Below are positions 16,672 through 25,279 of a stretch of DNA of 64,000 nucleotides, one piece after another. Position 1 is the stretch's first letter. Each line of letters begins with the position of its first letter. The translations under genes were made by a program, and so were the position numbers. This stretch comes from Parapedobacter sp964498395 (GTDB taxonomy: Bacteria; Bacteroidota; Bacteroidia; Sphingobacteriales; Sphingobacteriaceae), in assembly GCA_964498395.1 (NCBI GenBank), contig CAZCHE010000009.1, forward strand, positions 61,851 through 125,850. Reading direction: 5' to 3'. Under the pieces are notes generated by a model, which was not told where the DNA came from, ran no database searches, and was given only the letters and a program-made list of their open reading frames with translations.

Positions 16672-18012
16672 CTACCGTCCCATCGGCATTTTCGGCATGC
16701 CGCGCATCATCTTGGCCATGGCAGCAGGATTTGACATTTGCTTCATCACCTTGCGCATGTCGTGAAACTGCTTCATTAGCTTATTCACCTCCGTGAGATC
16801 GGTGCCCGAACCTTTGGCGATACGCGCACGGCGTTTTTGGTCGATGGCATCCGGGTTTTCCCGTTCGTAGGGCGTCATGGAGTTGATGATGGCCTCGATG
16901 GGTTTGAATGCATCGTCGTCGATATCTACATCCTTGATGGCTTTGCCTATACCGGGGATCATGCCCATCAAGTCTTTCATATTCCCCATCTTCTTGATTT
17001 GCTGGATCTGGCTCTTGAAATCGTTGAAGTCAAATTTGTTTTTGCGGATTTTGCGTTGCAGTTCGGCAGCTTCTTTCTCATCAAATTGCTGCTGCGCACG
17101 TTCTACCAACGATACCACGTCACCCATGCCGAGGATACGGGAGGCCATCCGGTCGGGATGGAATACGTCGAGGGCTTCCATCTTTTCGCCCGTACCGATG
17201 AATTTGATGGGCTTATTGACCACCGATTTGATCGAAAGGGCCGCACCACCGCGGGTGTCGCCGTCTAGCTTGGTGAGCACCACGCCCGTAAAATCAAGCC
17301 TGTCGTTGAATGCTTTGGCGGTATTCACGGCATCTTGCCCGGTCATGGCGTCCACCACAAACAGGATTTCGTGGGGTCGCGTAGCGTTTTTGACGGCCGC
17401 GATTTCGGTCATCAATGCTTCGTCGATCGCCAGGCGCCCAGCGGTATCCACGATAACGACGTTATATCCCTTGTGTCTGGCCTCCGCTACGCCCGCCTCG
17501 GCAATGGCAATGGGATCGTTTGATTCCCTATCTGCATATACAGGTACACCGATTTGCTCGCCGAGTACCTCCAATTGGTCGATGGCCGCCGGGCGGTAAA
17601 CATCCCCGGCTACCAACAAAGGCTTTTTGCCTTTTTTCTCCTTGAGGTAGTTAGCCAACTTTCCGGAGAACGTGGTTTTACCTGCACCGTTGAGACCGGC
17701 GATGAGGATAACCGCAGGGTTTTTAGACAAATCAAGCTCCGTAGCGGTGCCGCCCATTAATTCGGTCAGCTCGTCGTTCATGATCTTGGTGAGCAACTGC
17801 CCGGGGGAAATACTGGTGAGTACATTCTGGCCAAGTGCTTTTTGTTTTACCTCATCGGTGAATGTTTTGGCCGTCTTGTAATTCACGTCGGCATCGAGCA
17901 ATGCCTTGCGGATTTCCTTCATGGTTTCCGCTACGTTGATTTCCGTAATATTACCCTGGCCTTTTAATACCTTAAAGGCCCTGTCTAATTTATCCTGTAA
18001 GTTCTGAAACAT
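16672..18012 (-). CDS. ffh: Signal recognition particle protein Ffh
   Basis: 446 residues, the usual size. The N domain (about 1-90) is followed by the SRP GTPase with P-loop GLNGAGKTTFSGKLA (about 107-121), DTAGRLA (about 190) and TKLDGDTRGGA (about 247-257). The C-terminal methionine-rich M domain (about 320-446, with GMIPGIGKAIK and ending MRGMPKMPMGR) binds 4.5S RNA and signal sequences. It delivers nascent membrane proteins to FtsY. It appears to be a single-gene unit, with its own -7 element upstream and a terminator separating it from the preceding gene. Confidence 0.98.
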   Translation of the reverse strand: MFQNLQDKLDRAFKVLKGQGNITEINVAETMKEIRKALLDADVNYKTAKTFTDEVKQKALGQNVLTSISPGQLLTKIMNDELTELMGGTATELDLSKNPAVILIAGLNGAGKTTFSGKLANYLKEKKGKKPLLVAGDVYRPAAIDQLEVLGEQIGVPVYADRESNDPIAIAEAGVAEARHKGYNVVIVDTAGRLAIDEALMTEIAAVKNATRPHEILFVVDAMTGQDAVNTAKAFNDRLDFTGVVLTKLDGDTRGGAALSIKSVVNKPIKFIGTGEKMEALDVFHPDRMASRILGMGDVVSLVERAQQQFDEKEAAELQRKIRKNKFDFNDFKSQIQQIKKMGNMKDLMGMIPGIGKAIKDVDIDDDAFKPIEAIINSMTPYERENPDAIDQKRRARIAKGSGTDLTEVNKLMKQFHDMRKVMKQMSNPAAMAKMMRGMPKMPMGR

Positions 18013-18044
18013 CGTCAGCTATTGTTGTAAAAATGAACGAAGTG

Positions 18045-18052
18045 CAAAAGTA
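18045..18052 (-). promoter_or_regulatory. -7 promoter element of ffh
   Basis: The minus strand reads TACTTTTG (TAnnTTTG), 32 bases upstream of the ffh ATG. No convincing -33 TTG was found. Confidence 0.5.
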
Positions 18053-18066
18053 CGAAATCTGTTGGA

Positions 18067-18118
18067 AAAGTGAGGGTAGGTAGTGTAAGTTGAGCGGTTG
18101 AGTAGGTGGGTGCGTTAA
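18067..18118. repeat. Degenerate octamer repeat upstream of ffh
   Basis: TGAG-type 8-bp units in register (TGAGCGGT at 18091, TGAGTAGG at 18099, TGGGTGCG at 18107), with looser copies upstream. A similar GAGT-rich octamer tract occurs at 32403-32442. Confidence 0.4.
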
Positions 18119-18136
18119 TAATCAACTGGTAAATAT

Positions 18137-18171
18137 CAAAAAAAACTGGCTCCCAATTGGGAGCCAGTTTG
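18137..18171 (-). terminator. Terminator of the membrane zinc peptidase gene
   Basis: A perfect 12-bp stem (18143-18154 and 18159-18170) with an AATT loop. On the minus strand it is followed by a run of T (the A-run at 18138-18145). It isolates ffh from the upstream gene. Confidence 0.9.
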
Positions 18172-18202
18172 AAAATCCTTAGAAGTTGTAAGGTGCTTTT
18201 TT

Positions 18203-18895
18203 TTAGTCCCTTCTTCCTAACAACATGCTGGCGTAGTAAAGCAAGGTGACCAATGAGGACAATGCAGCCACCACGTAGGTCATTGCAGCCCACCATAGGG
18301 CATCTTTGGCTCCCGCATGCTCGGTGCTGCTATGGGTGATGCCTTTCGTATCAAGCCATGCCAATGCACGTTTGGAGGCATCAAACTCTACGGGTAGCGT
18401 TACGAAGCTGAACAACGTGGTCACGGCCAATGCAGCGACACCGATGGCTAATACCCAGATATTGCCGGAGAAAGCCGCCAACATCACACCGATCAATAAT
18501 ACCCAAGTAACCATTTTAGATGCAACACTCACTGCTGGCACCATGGCCGAACGGAATTGCAACCAAGAGTAAGCCTTTGCATGCTGCACCGCGTGACCAC
18601 ACTCGTGAGCCGCTACCGCGGCAGCAGCGACACTTCGCCCATGATAGACTTCGGGGCTTAAGTTTACCGTCCGGTTAGCCGGATTGTAGTGGTCGGTCAG
18701 TTGCCCTTCTACCGATATGATATCTACATCGTAGATACCATTGTCATTAAGCATCTTTTGAGCAATGTCCCTTCCGGTCAATCCACTGCTCAGCGGCATT
18801 TCAGAGTACTTTTTGAATTTACCCTTGAAACGCCACTGCACGATCATGCTGACCACCATGATACCTATAAAAATAATCCAATATCCTGCCATCAT
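18203..18895 (-). CDS. Membrane-embedded neutral zinc metallopeptidase (YugP/Zn_peptidase_2 family)
   Basis: 230 residues. An N-terminal helix (about 4-22), the zinc motif HECGHAVQH (His97 and His101 of HExxH type), then hydrophobic segments (about 115-165 and 205-225) fit the YugP-like family of putative membrane zinc peptidases. VEFDASKRALAWLDTKGI (about 171-188) is a conserved family stretch. The substrate is unknown, though envelope protein quality control is often suggested. Two ATGs occur in tandem at the start and either may be used. It is a single-gene unit with a terminator. Confidence 0.9.
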   Translation of the reverse strand: MMAGYWIIFIGIMVVSMIVQWRFKGKFKKYSEMPLSSGLTGRDIAQKMLNDNGIYDVDIISVEGQLTDHYNPANRTVNLSPEVYHGRSVAAAAVAAHECGHAVQHAKAYSWLQFRSAMVPAVSVASKMVTWVLLIGVMLAAFSGNIWVLAIGVAALAVTTLFSFVTLPVEFDASKRALAWLDTKGITHSSTEHAGAKDALWWAAMTYVVAALSSLVTLLYYASMLLGRRD

Positions 18896-19136
18896 AATTC
18901 TTTCTTTTAGTCGTTGTCGTTATTGTTAATGTTCTCTGCGTAACTTGATACAAAAAGCATACCGTGCATATTGCGCTGACGATATGACTGTGTTGGTACG
19001 TTACGAATATAATGAATAGGGGCCTGCCCTGCAAATCCGTCTTGGGATATTGATGGTTTAATGACAAAGTTGCATGGTTGACTTTTTGGAGACGGCAAAT
19101 TTGCATGCTGATGGAGAAGAAGGTCTCGTCCGAAAA
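18896..19136. other. 241-bp upstream region of the zinc peptidase gene; nothing recognised
   Basis: No protein-like frame and no clean TAnnTTTG element on the minus strand were found. Confidence 0.3.
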
Positions 19137-19174
19137 TAAAAAAACCACTTCCTGTTAAGGGAAGTGGTTTTTTG
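19137..19174 (-). terminator. Terminator of frr
   Basis: A perfect 12-bp stem (AAAACCACTTCC at 19141-19152 and its complement at 19160-19171). On the minus strand it is followed by a long T-rich tract. It lies 20 bases after the frr stop. Confidence 0.9.
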
Positions 19175-19193
19175 CCAATATATCCGTGTTAAT

Positions 19194-19757
19194 CTACACC
19201 GTCATAATATCTCTTTCCTTCGCCTCTGCGAGTTTGTCGACATCAGCGATATATTTATCGGTCAGCTTCTGCACTTCTGCCTCACCGGCCTTGATTTCAT
19301 CTTCCGATACCCCGTCGTTTTTCAGTTTTTTGATAACATCGTTCGCATCCTTACGGATATTGCGGACAGCCACGCGTCCTTTTTCGGCTTCTTCCTTGAC
19401 TTTGCGAACCAGATCCCGGCGACGCTCTTCCGTCAGCGGTGGGATGTTGAGGCGGATAATCGAGCCGTCATTCTGGGGGGTGAGCCCGATATTGGCATCA
19501 AGGATCGCTTTCTCGATGGTAGCAAGTAAATTCTTTTCCCAAGGCTGAATCGTCAGTGTGCGGGCGTCGGGAGTGTTGACATTGCTCACCTGCGAAAGCG
19601 GGGTAGCGGTGCCATAATAATCCACATAGATGCCATCAAGCATCGAGGGCATCGCTTTCCCTGCACGGATTTTTGTGAGTTCGGATTCCGCGTGTGCCAA
19701 CGCTTTTTGCATCTGCTCGGCACTATCTTCTAATTGTAAGGATATCAGTTCGTCCAT
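19194..19757 (-). CDS. frr: Ribosome recycling factor
   Basis: 187 residues from the ATG at 19757 (MDELISLQLEDS), the normal length; an in-frame TTG at 19784 would add nine atypical residues. RRF splits post-termination ribosomes with EF-G. Family motifs include KIRAGKAMPSMLDGIYVDYYG (about 29-49), LTIQPWEK (about 67-74) and PPLTEERRRDLVRKVKEEAE (about 104-123). It lies 33 bases after pyrH, but a perfect -7 element sits at the end of pyrH, so it can be transcribed on its own. Confidence 0.98.
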   Translation of the reverse strand: MDELISLQLEDSAEQMQKALAHAESELTKIRAGKAMPSMLDGIYVDYYGTATPLSQVSNVNTPDARTLTIQPWEKNLLATIEKAILDANIGLTPQNDGSIIRLNIPPLTEERRRDLVRKVKEEAEKGRVAVRNIRKDANDVIKKLKNDGVSEDEIKAGEAEVQKLTDKYIADVDKLAEAKERDIMTV

Positions 19758-19781
19758 GGTTATGCGTTCTTTATGGTTGGC

Positions 19782-19789
19782 CAAAGATA
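19782..19789 (-). promoter_or_regulatory. -7 promoter element of frr
   Basis: The minus strand reads TATCTTTG immediately after the pyrH stop, 24 bases upstream of the frr ATG. Confidence 0.6.
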
Positions 19790-19790
19790 G

Positions 19791-20498
19791 TTATTCTCGC
19801 ACTAAAGTTCCAACAGGCTCCCCATTTGACAATCGGAGTAGGTTGCCCGGTTTGTTCATATCAAAGACAATAATGGGCAACTTGTTTTCCTGGCACAGCG
19901 TAAATGCGGTCATGTCCATCACATTGAGGCCACGGTTATACACGTCTTGGAAGGTAATCTCATCAAAGCGAGTGGCCGAAGGATCCTTTAACGGGTCGGC
20001 TGTGTAGATGCCGTCCACGCGGGTACCTTTGAGTACCACGTCTGCATTGATTTCAATCGCCCTAAGGGAAGCAGCCGTATCGGTGGTAAAATAGGGATTG
20101 CCCGTGCCCGCGCCGAAGATGACTACCCGGCCTTTCTCCAGGTGGCGTACGGCACGGCGCCGAATGAAAGGTTCACAGATCTGTTCCATTTTGATAGCGG
20201 TGAGCAAGCGGGTTTTGATACCTACCTTTTCCAACGCGTCTTGTAATGCCATGCTGTTGATGACCGTTGCCAGCATGCCCATGTAGTCTGCCTGCACACG
20301 ATCCATTCCGGCTTTTTCAGCGCTGAGCCCCCGATAAATATTGCCTCCACCAATGACAATGGCAATCTCCATGCCCTTGTCGTGGATTTCCTTGATGTCC
20401 TTAGCGTATTGTGATACGCGGTTAATGTCAATGCCGTATTGCTGTTCGCCCATCAGGGCCTCTCCGCTGAGTTTGAGTAGGATACGTTTGTATTTCAT
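19791..20498 (-). CDS. pyrH: UMP kinase
   Basis: 235 residues from the ATG at 20498 (MKYKRILLKLSGEAL); an upstream in-frame TTG would extend it by ten unconserved residues. It phosphorylates UMP to UDP with ATP. Amino-acid-kinase fold motifs seen are LKLSGEALMG (about 8-17), IVIGGGNIYRG (about 46-56), GAGTGNPYFTTDTAASLRA (about 128-146) and KGTRVDGIYTADP (about 153-165). pyrH followed by frr is a widely conserved order. Confidence 0.98.
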   Translation of the reverse strand: MKYKRILLKLSGEALMGEQQYGIDINRVSQYAKDIKEIHDKGMEIAIVIGGGNIYRGLSAEKAGMDRVQADYMGMLATVINSMALQDALEKVGIKTRLLTAIKMEQICEPFIRRRAVRHLEKGRVVIFGAGTGNPYFTTDTAASLRAIEINADVVLKGTRVDGIYTADPLKDPSATRFDEITFQDVYNRGLNVMDMTAFTLCQENKLPIIVFDMNKPGNLLRLSNGEPVGTLVRE

Positions 20499-20532
20499 AA
20501 AATCATTGTCTTGGAAAGGAGCTTCCAAGCGC

Positions 20533-20540
20533 CAAAGATA
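20533..20540 (-). promoter_or_regulatory. -7 promoter element of pyrH
   Basis: The minus strand reads TATCTTTG, 34 bases upstream of the pyrH ATG. Confidence 0.6.
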
Positions 20541-20595
20541 AGAGAATTTTTCGTACCGCTATTGGCCGTAGGCAAGAAATTAAGGGTGGTAAGGC

Positions 20596-21729
20596 TTAGT
20601 GTTCATTTCCCGCAATGACTTCTTGGTAATATTGCTCATACAGCGGCATGATGTTAGCCAACTGAAAATCCATTGCCCGCTGAAGCGCGGCTTCCTTGAA
20701 TTGTTCCAAGCGCTCATTGTCTTCCAGAATATGGATGGCATTTGCCGCCATGGACTCCACATCCCCGATATCGCTGAGAAATCCAGTGACACCGTCGATG
20801 TTTAATTCCGGCAGACCGCCCGTATTGGAGGAGATGACCGGCACTTTACACGCCATGGCTTCCAATGCAGCCAAACCAAAGCTCTCCGAACCAGAGGGAA
20901 TTAAAAATAGGTCGGAAACCGATAGGATTTCTTCGATGGCGTCTTGTTTGCCTAGGAAACGGATGTCATTGGAGACACCCAATTCGCGCGATAATTGCTC
21001 CGCATTGACACGCTCGGGGCCATCGCCAACCATGAGTAACTTGCTGGGTATTTTTTCCTGTACTTTCTTAAATATGCGGATGACATCCGTGGTGCGCTTC
21101 ACTTTCCTAAAGTTAGAGGTGTGGACCAGCACCCGTTCGTCACCTGGAGCAATGGCTTGCTTGAAATGCTGCCGGGGCTTTAGACTGAACCGGCTGAGAT
21201 CGATGAAATTGGGAATCACTCGGATCTCCCGTTGGATGTCAAAATGGTCGAGTGTCTCCTCTTTCAGGTTCTCCGATACGGCAGTCACCCCATCCGATTG
21301 GTTGATTGAAAATGTCACCACGGGGCTGTAACTCGCATCTTTGCCCACCAAGGTGATGTCTGTACCGTGCAAGGTAGTGACTACCGGGATATGAATGCCG
21401 TAGGTAGCCAGAATTTGCTTGGCCATGAACGCAGCAGAAGCATGGGGTATGGCGTAGTGTACGTGGAGGACATCCAATTGTTCAAAACGCACCACATCCA
21501 CCAGTTTGCTGGCCAAAGCCAATTCGTACGGGGGGAAATCAAATAAGGGATACTTGGAAATACTAACCTCGTGGTAATACAGATTCTCCGAAAAGAAATC
21601 GAGTCGAGCCGGCTGGCTATAGGTGATGAAATGGATCTGGTGGCCATTGGCTGCCAGTGCTTTGCCCAGTTCCGTTGCAACAACGCCGCTACCGCCGAAA
21701 GTAGGATAACATACAATACCGATCTTCAT
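20596..21729 (-). CDS. bshA: N-acetyl-alpha-D-glucosaminyl L-malate synthase (BshA), first step of bacillithiol synthesis
   Basis: 377 residues, a GT4-family GT-B glycosyltransferase. It transfers GlcNAc from UDP-GlcNAc to L-malate. The N-terminal MKIGIVCYPTFGGSGVVATE, HVHYAIPHASAA (about 93-104) and TTLHGTDITLVG (about 117-128) are characteristic of BshA rather than of generic GT4 enzymes. The C-terminal donor site has MVGDGPER (about 231-238) and PSGSESFGLAALEAMACKVP (about 278-297). Bacillithiol is the low-molecular-weight thiol of many Bacteroidota. The other bsh genes are not in the window. Confidence 0.93.
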   Translation of the reverse strand: MKIGIVCYPTFGGSGVVATELGKALAANGHQIHFITYSQPARLDFFSENLYYHEVSISKYPLFDFPPYELALASKLVDVVRFEQLDVLHVHYAIPHASAAFMAKQILATYGIHIPVVTTLHGTDITLVGKDASYSPVVTFSINQSDGVTAVSENLKEETLDHFDIQREIRVIPNFIDLSRFSLKPRQHFKQAIAPGDERVLVHTSNFRKVKRTTDVIRIFKKVQEKIPSKLLMVGDGPERVNAEQLSRELGVSNDIRFLGKQDAIEEILSVSDLFLIPSGSESFGLAALEAMACKVPVISSNTGGLPELNIDGVTGFLSDIGDVESMAANAIHILEDNERLEQFKEAALQRAMDFQLANIMPLYEQYYQEVIAGNEH

Positions 21730-21849
21730 ATCGTTCCCGCTAGTTAGTGATATTGCAAAATACGGATATTTTTTCCGTTGGCTACCTCATCTGAACGTAA
21801 AAAAACTAGGACGTTCAAGCCTGTCAATAAAAAAAAACTAACAAATTAA

Positions 21850-21880
21850 TTGAAAAACTAATTTATTAGTTTTATATTTG
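21850..21880 (+). promoter_or_regulatory. Promoter of the M56/BlaI operon with a dyad operator in its spacer
   Basis: TTG at 21850-21852 and TATATTTG at 21873-21880 match the -33/-7 consensus with a 20-base spacer. The spacer is almost filled by a perfect inverted repeat, AAACTAAT-TT-ATTAGTTT (21855-21872). This is the expected site for the winged-helix repressor BlaI encoded downstream. Confidence 0.75.
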
Positions 21881-21973
21881 TTTTGCTGTTCCGATGGTTT
21901 GCCCGGTATCGGAACGGCAAGAGGTGGATGGATGCCACCTCGAGATAAGTGATAACCATTAAACATACCAGTT

Positions 21974-23206
21974 ATGATGACGTACTTATTGTTGGCAAAT
22001 GTGTACTTAGGCATTTTTTACACGCTTTATCATTACCTGTTACGGAAGCAGACCTTTTTTCATTGGAATAGGGGTTACCTGTCGATAAGCCTTTTGTTGG
22101 CTTACATGTTGCCATTGGTAACCCACGGCGGGAACCGCGTTACGGATATTGCTTTTGGGACGGTTTTGCCGGAAGCACTCATAATTAATCCAATGGCCTT
22201 CGCGGCCGAACAGGAACTCAGCTTCTTAGGTGGCGAGGAATTGCTGAATTCATCCCTATGGTTGTTATCCCTCTATATCATGGGGTGCTGTGTAACTGCT
22301 GGATATGTTGTTTGGCGGTTTGTCCAAACGTTCCGTCACTTGCGGAATAAAACAGGAGGAGAAGCATATTCCTTTTTTGGTTTTATTCATATAGGTCGCG
22401 GGGTGGTTGAAGATGAGCGGATCGTGATGCATGAGCAAGTCCATGTTAGGCAATGGCACAGCTTGGATGTGATGCTCATCCAAGTGGCCAAGATATTCAA
22501 CTGGTTCAACCCCGCAATTTACCTGTATGAACGATCTATCAAATTACAGCACGAGTACATTGCAGACATGGAAACCGCCCAAGGGGAACGTATTGAATAC
22601 GCCGAATTATTGATTAGCCGGGCGCTGCATACCAATGGGTTGGTACTGGCCCATGAATTCGCCAACAAGTCTACGCTTCAGCAACGGGTAAAGATGCTGT
22701 TAAACGATGCATCATCCAGGTGGTCTTTGCTTCGACTGGTATGGGTAGTTCCAGTATTGGTAGGGATGGTCTTTTTCTCCATGGCTTGTAACCAAGCAAG
22801 TAAAGATGACCAATCGACCATCGAGGAAACGCAGACAGAAGAGATGCAAACGGCGTCGTCGGGTGATAAAGGCGATGCGGACGATTCGGCCATGAAGGAA
22901 CCGGAAATCAATGCGGAACCTCCGGGAGGGATGAAGGCGTTTATGGACTATATCGCTAAGCATTACGAATATTCTGAAGAAGCATTGGAAGCAGGTGTTA
23001 ATGGAATGATTAAAGTTTCCTTTATCATCAGTGAACGTGGTGAATTAAGTGATATCAATGTCATCGAGGATTTAGGGCACGGTACCGGCGATGCGGCTGT
23101 ACAGGTGTTGCAAAACGGTCCGAAGTGGAGCCCGGCAATACAAGACGGAAAGCCTGTCCGTTCTTCATATACATTGCCGATTCGGCTCAATTTGTTGTCA
23201 GATTAG
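21974..23206 (+). CDS. BlaR1/MecR1-like M56 membrane metallopeptidase with a C-terminal TonB-type domain
   Basis: 410 residues. Three N-terminal helices (about 1-22, 34-50, 95-117) precede the M56 zinc site HEQVH at 153-157 and the downstream HEYIADMETA (about 197), with a fourth helix (VWVVPVLVGMVFFSMAC, about 256-272). Where BlaR1 has a penicillin sensor, this protein has an acidic linker (about 275-315) and a TonB_C domain (GMKAFMDYIAKHYEYSEEAL to the end). BlaR1-type proteins cleave or inactivate BlaI on sensing a signal. It is first in the operon with blaI and a second M56 gene. Confidence 0.88.
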   Translation: MMTYLLLANVYLGIFYTLYHYLLRKQTFFHWNRGYLSISLLLAYMLPLVTHGGNRVTDIAFGTVLPEALIINPMAFAAEQELSFLGGEELLNSSLWLLSLYIMGCCVTAGYVVWRFVQTFRHLRNKTGGEAYSFFGFIHIGRGVVEDERIVMHEQVHVRQWHSLDVMLIQVAKIFNWFNPAIYLYERSIKLQHEYIADMETAQGERIEYAELLISRALHTNGLVLAHEFANKSTLQQRVKMLLNDASSRWSLLRLVWVVPVLVGMVFFSMACNQASKDDQSTIEETQTEEMQTASSGDKGDADDSAMKEPEINAEPPGGMKAFMDYIAKHYEYSEEALEAGVNGMIKVSFIISERGELSDINVIEDLGHGTGDAAVQVLQNGPKWSPAIQDGKPVRSSYTLPIRLNLLSD

Positions 23207-23245
23207 CAAAAACATAAAATGTTAGGATACTATGGTAATCGATGT

Positions 23246-23258
23246 TAACTTTGTTAAA
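23246..23258 (+). promoter_or_regulatory. Possible internal promoter and small dyad upstream of blaI
   Basis: TAACTTTG (23246-23253) matches the -7 consensus and lies inside the dyad TTAAC-TTT-GTTAA. No -33 TTG was found, and the match could be chance. Confidence 0.35.
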
Positions 23259-23310
23259 AGGGAGATGTAACCCACGATTAACCAATCATCAAAAAAACAA
23301 ACGATTGAAC

Positions 23311-23691
23311 ATGAAAGAGTTAAAAGAATTGACCCGTGCCGAAGAGCAAATTATGCAAGAACTGTGGGAACTCGAAAGGGCATTTGTCAAAGATATCATC
23401 GATCGCCTTCCGGTTCCAAAACCTGCATATAATACCGTATCTACCATCGTGCGTATTTTGGAGACCAAAGGGTTTGTGTCGCATGAAGCGTTCGGGAAAA
23501 GCCACCGGTATTATCCACTCGTGTCTAAAGAGGATTACCGGACATTCGCGACAGGCAAACTGCTGCACGGTTACTTCAACAATTCCGCACGGAATATGCT
23601 TTCTTTTTTCCTGGAAGAGCAGAAACTCGACTTGAATGATGCGGATGAACTGTTGAAAATGCTTGAAGAAGCCAAAAAGAAGGGGAAATGA
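23311..23691 (+). CDS. blaI: BlaI/MecI/CopY-family winged-helix repressor
   Basis: 126 residues from the ATG at 23311 (MKELKELTRAEEQIMQELWE); an upstream TTG would add 23 atypical residues. The winged-helix domain spans about 5-80 (PKPAYNTVSTIVRILETKGF is the recognition-helix region, SHRYYPLVS the wing), followed by a C-terminal dimerisation helix. It should repress its own operon, plausibly through the dyad at 21855-21872, until an M56 partner inactivates it. It lies between two M56 genes, 104 bases after the first and 38 before the second. Confidence 0.93.
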   Translation: MKELKELTRAEEQIMQELWELERAFVKDIIDRLPVPKPAYNTVSTIVRILETKGFVSHEAFGKSHRYYPLVSKEDYRTFATGKLLHGYFNNSARNMLSFFLEEQKLDLNDADELLKMLEEAKKKGK

Positions 23692-23729
23692 TGGCATAGC
23701 CCGATCGCTCACGATTAAAAACCTGAGTC

Positions 23730-25205
23730 ATGATGTATTTATTGCTGGCGAACCTGTATCTATGCGTATTCTATGCGTTTTACTATTTCTTCCTGCGTAG
23801 GGAAACATTTTTCCAATGGAACCGCATTTATTTACTCAGCGGGTTAGTTTTGGCGTTTACCTTGCCACTTGCCGAGTATAAAGATTTGGATAACTACTAT
23901 CTAGTCGATTATCAACAATACCTGCCCGTTATACAGATAGGTGAACCAGTGGAGCAGGGAACAACAGTTGACGTGTCGAAGCCGACTTCACCTAGCACCG
24001 TTTGGCTTTTCTTGGTTTACGGCTATGCCGCTGGATGCCTGATGGCATTCCTCTTGTTTGTCTTTCGGTTAGTCGGTACGATACGCCTGTTGGGTAAACG
24101 TGCGGTCGGGGAAGCCTATTCGTTTTTTGGCGTTATCCGCATTGACAACATTTCAGCTGCACATGAGCAGATTAGCGAACACGAACGCGTGCATGCGCGG
24201 GAGTGGCATAGTATGGATATCATGGTGGTGCAGGTGGTTAAGATCGTCAATTGGTTCAATCCAATGGTCTACCTGTACGAACGGGCAATCAAATTACAGC
24301 ATGAGTACATTGCCGATGTGAAAACGGCCGCCCAAGATCAAGTGGGATATGCGGAGCTGCTAGTGTCGCGTGCCATCGGGATGAGTGGCCCCGTATTGGC
24401 TAATCCGTTTGCCAATAAAAGGATATTGAAGTCACGTGTAAGCATGCTATTGCGTGATAAATCGCCCCGGAGAACGCTCTTGCGGTATGCCCTGCTGGTA
24501 CCTATGGTGGCGACAATGGTGATTTTGTCCATTGCTTGCAACCTGAGGGGGGAAAGCGATCGGCATATCGAAATGGGAAACGATATGGCAAGCGGTATGG
24601 ATGATTCCTCGTCAACTGTTCGCATGACGGGTGATGACGGTCAATTAGGTGAAACCGCAATCGCTGAAGATAGCCAGCCATCACCGTCGCCGTCAACGGA
24701 ACAGCCCACACCATCGGCCGATCGGGCCAGGACAGCCAAATCCACTGCGGTACCTACTAGGCTTGATACGATGAAGACCGTGCCTACGCCACCGCAACGA
24801 CAAGGTGACCCAACTGCAGAGGCAGAAGCGGTTGTTTTTTCCAAAAATGGCGAGGCTTCAAATGGCGTTTTGGAAGACAGGCGTGATCGGGTATTCCAAT
24901 CTGTCGAAATACCACCAGAACCTCCTGGAGGGATGAGATCTTTCATGGAATATGTCTCCCAAAATTATGAATATCCGGAAAAAGCGTTGGAAGCGGGGGT
25001 CAATGGGCAAGTGCAGATATCGTTTGTGGTAGAGGAGGATGGCAGCCTCTCGGACATTAGGCTAGTCAGGGATTTGGATTACGGCACAGGTGAAGCGGCT
25101 ATCCGTGTATTGCAAAGCAGCGGCAATTGGTCGCCCGGTATACAAAACGGCCGACCGGTACGGGTAGCCTACACCTTGCCCATCCGGTTGAACCTCCAGT
25201 CGTGA
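23730..25205 (+). CDS. Second BlaR1-like M56 metallopeptidase with TonB-type C-terminus (paralogue)
   Basis: 491 residues, the same architecture as the protein from 21974: N-terminal helices (about 1-22, 32-48, 90-113), the zinc motif HERVHAREWHS (151-161), HEYIADVKTA, and a helix ending LSIACN (about 270). The linker is much longer (about 275-395) and rich in Pro, Ser, Thr and Asp, followed by the TonB_C domain (GMRSFMEYVSQNYEYPEKAL to NLQS). The ends of the two paralogues are very similar and the linkers are not, which suggests duplication with a diverged, flexible periplasmic arm. Confidence 0.88.
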   Translation: MMYLLLANLYLCVFYAFYYFFLRRETFFQWNRIYLLSGLVLAFTLPLAEYKDLDNYYLVDYQQYLPVIQIGEPVEQGTTVDVSKPTSPSTVWLFLVYGYAAGCLMAFLLFVFRLVGTIRLLGKRAVGEAYSFFGVIRIDNISAAHEQISEHERVHAREWHSMDIMVVQVVKIVNWFNPMVYLYERAIKLQHEYIADVKTAAQDQVGYAELLVSRAIGMSGPVLANPFANKRILKSRVSMLLRDKSPRRTLLRYALLVPMVATMVILSIACNLRGESDRHIEMGNDMASGMDDSSSTVRMTGDDGQLGETAIAEDSQPSPSPSTEQPTPSADRARTAKSTAVPTRLDTMKTVPTPPQRQGDPTAEAEAVVFSKNGEASNGVLEDRRDRVFQSVEIPPEPPGGMRSFMEYVSQNYEYPEKALEAGVNGQVQISFVVEEDGSLSDIRLVRDLDYGTGEAAIRVLQSSGNWSPGIQNGRPVRVAYTLPIRLNLQS

Positions 25206-25229
25206 TATTTTTTATTTAACCAATTTTAT

Positions 25230-25237
25230 TACCTTTG
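25230..25237 (+). promoter_or_regulatory. -7 promoter element upstream of the DUF819 gene
   Basis: TACCTTTG matches TAnnTTTG, 42 bases upstream of the ATG. No -33 TTG was recognised. Confidence 0.4.
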
Positions 25238-25279
25238 GTTACATACTGATTTAGTTTTTCACGACCCGAGAACCCATAT

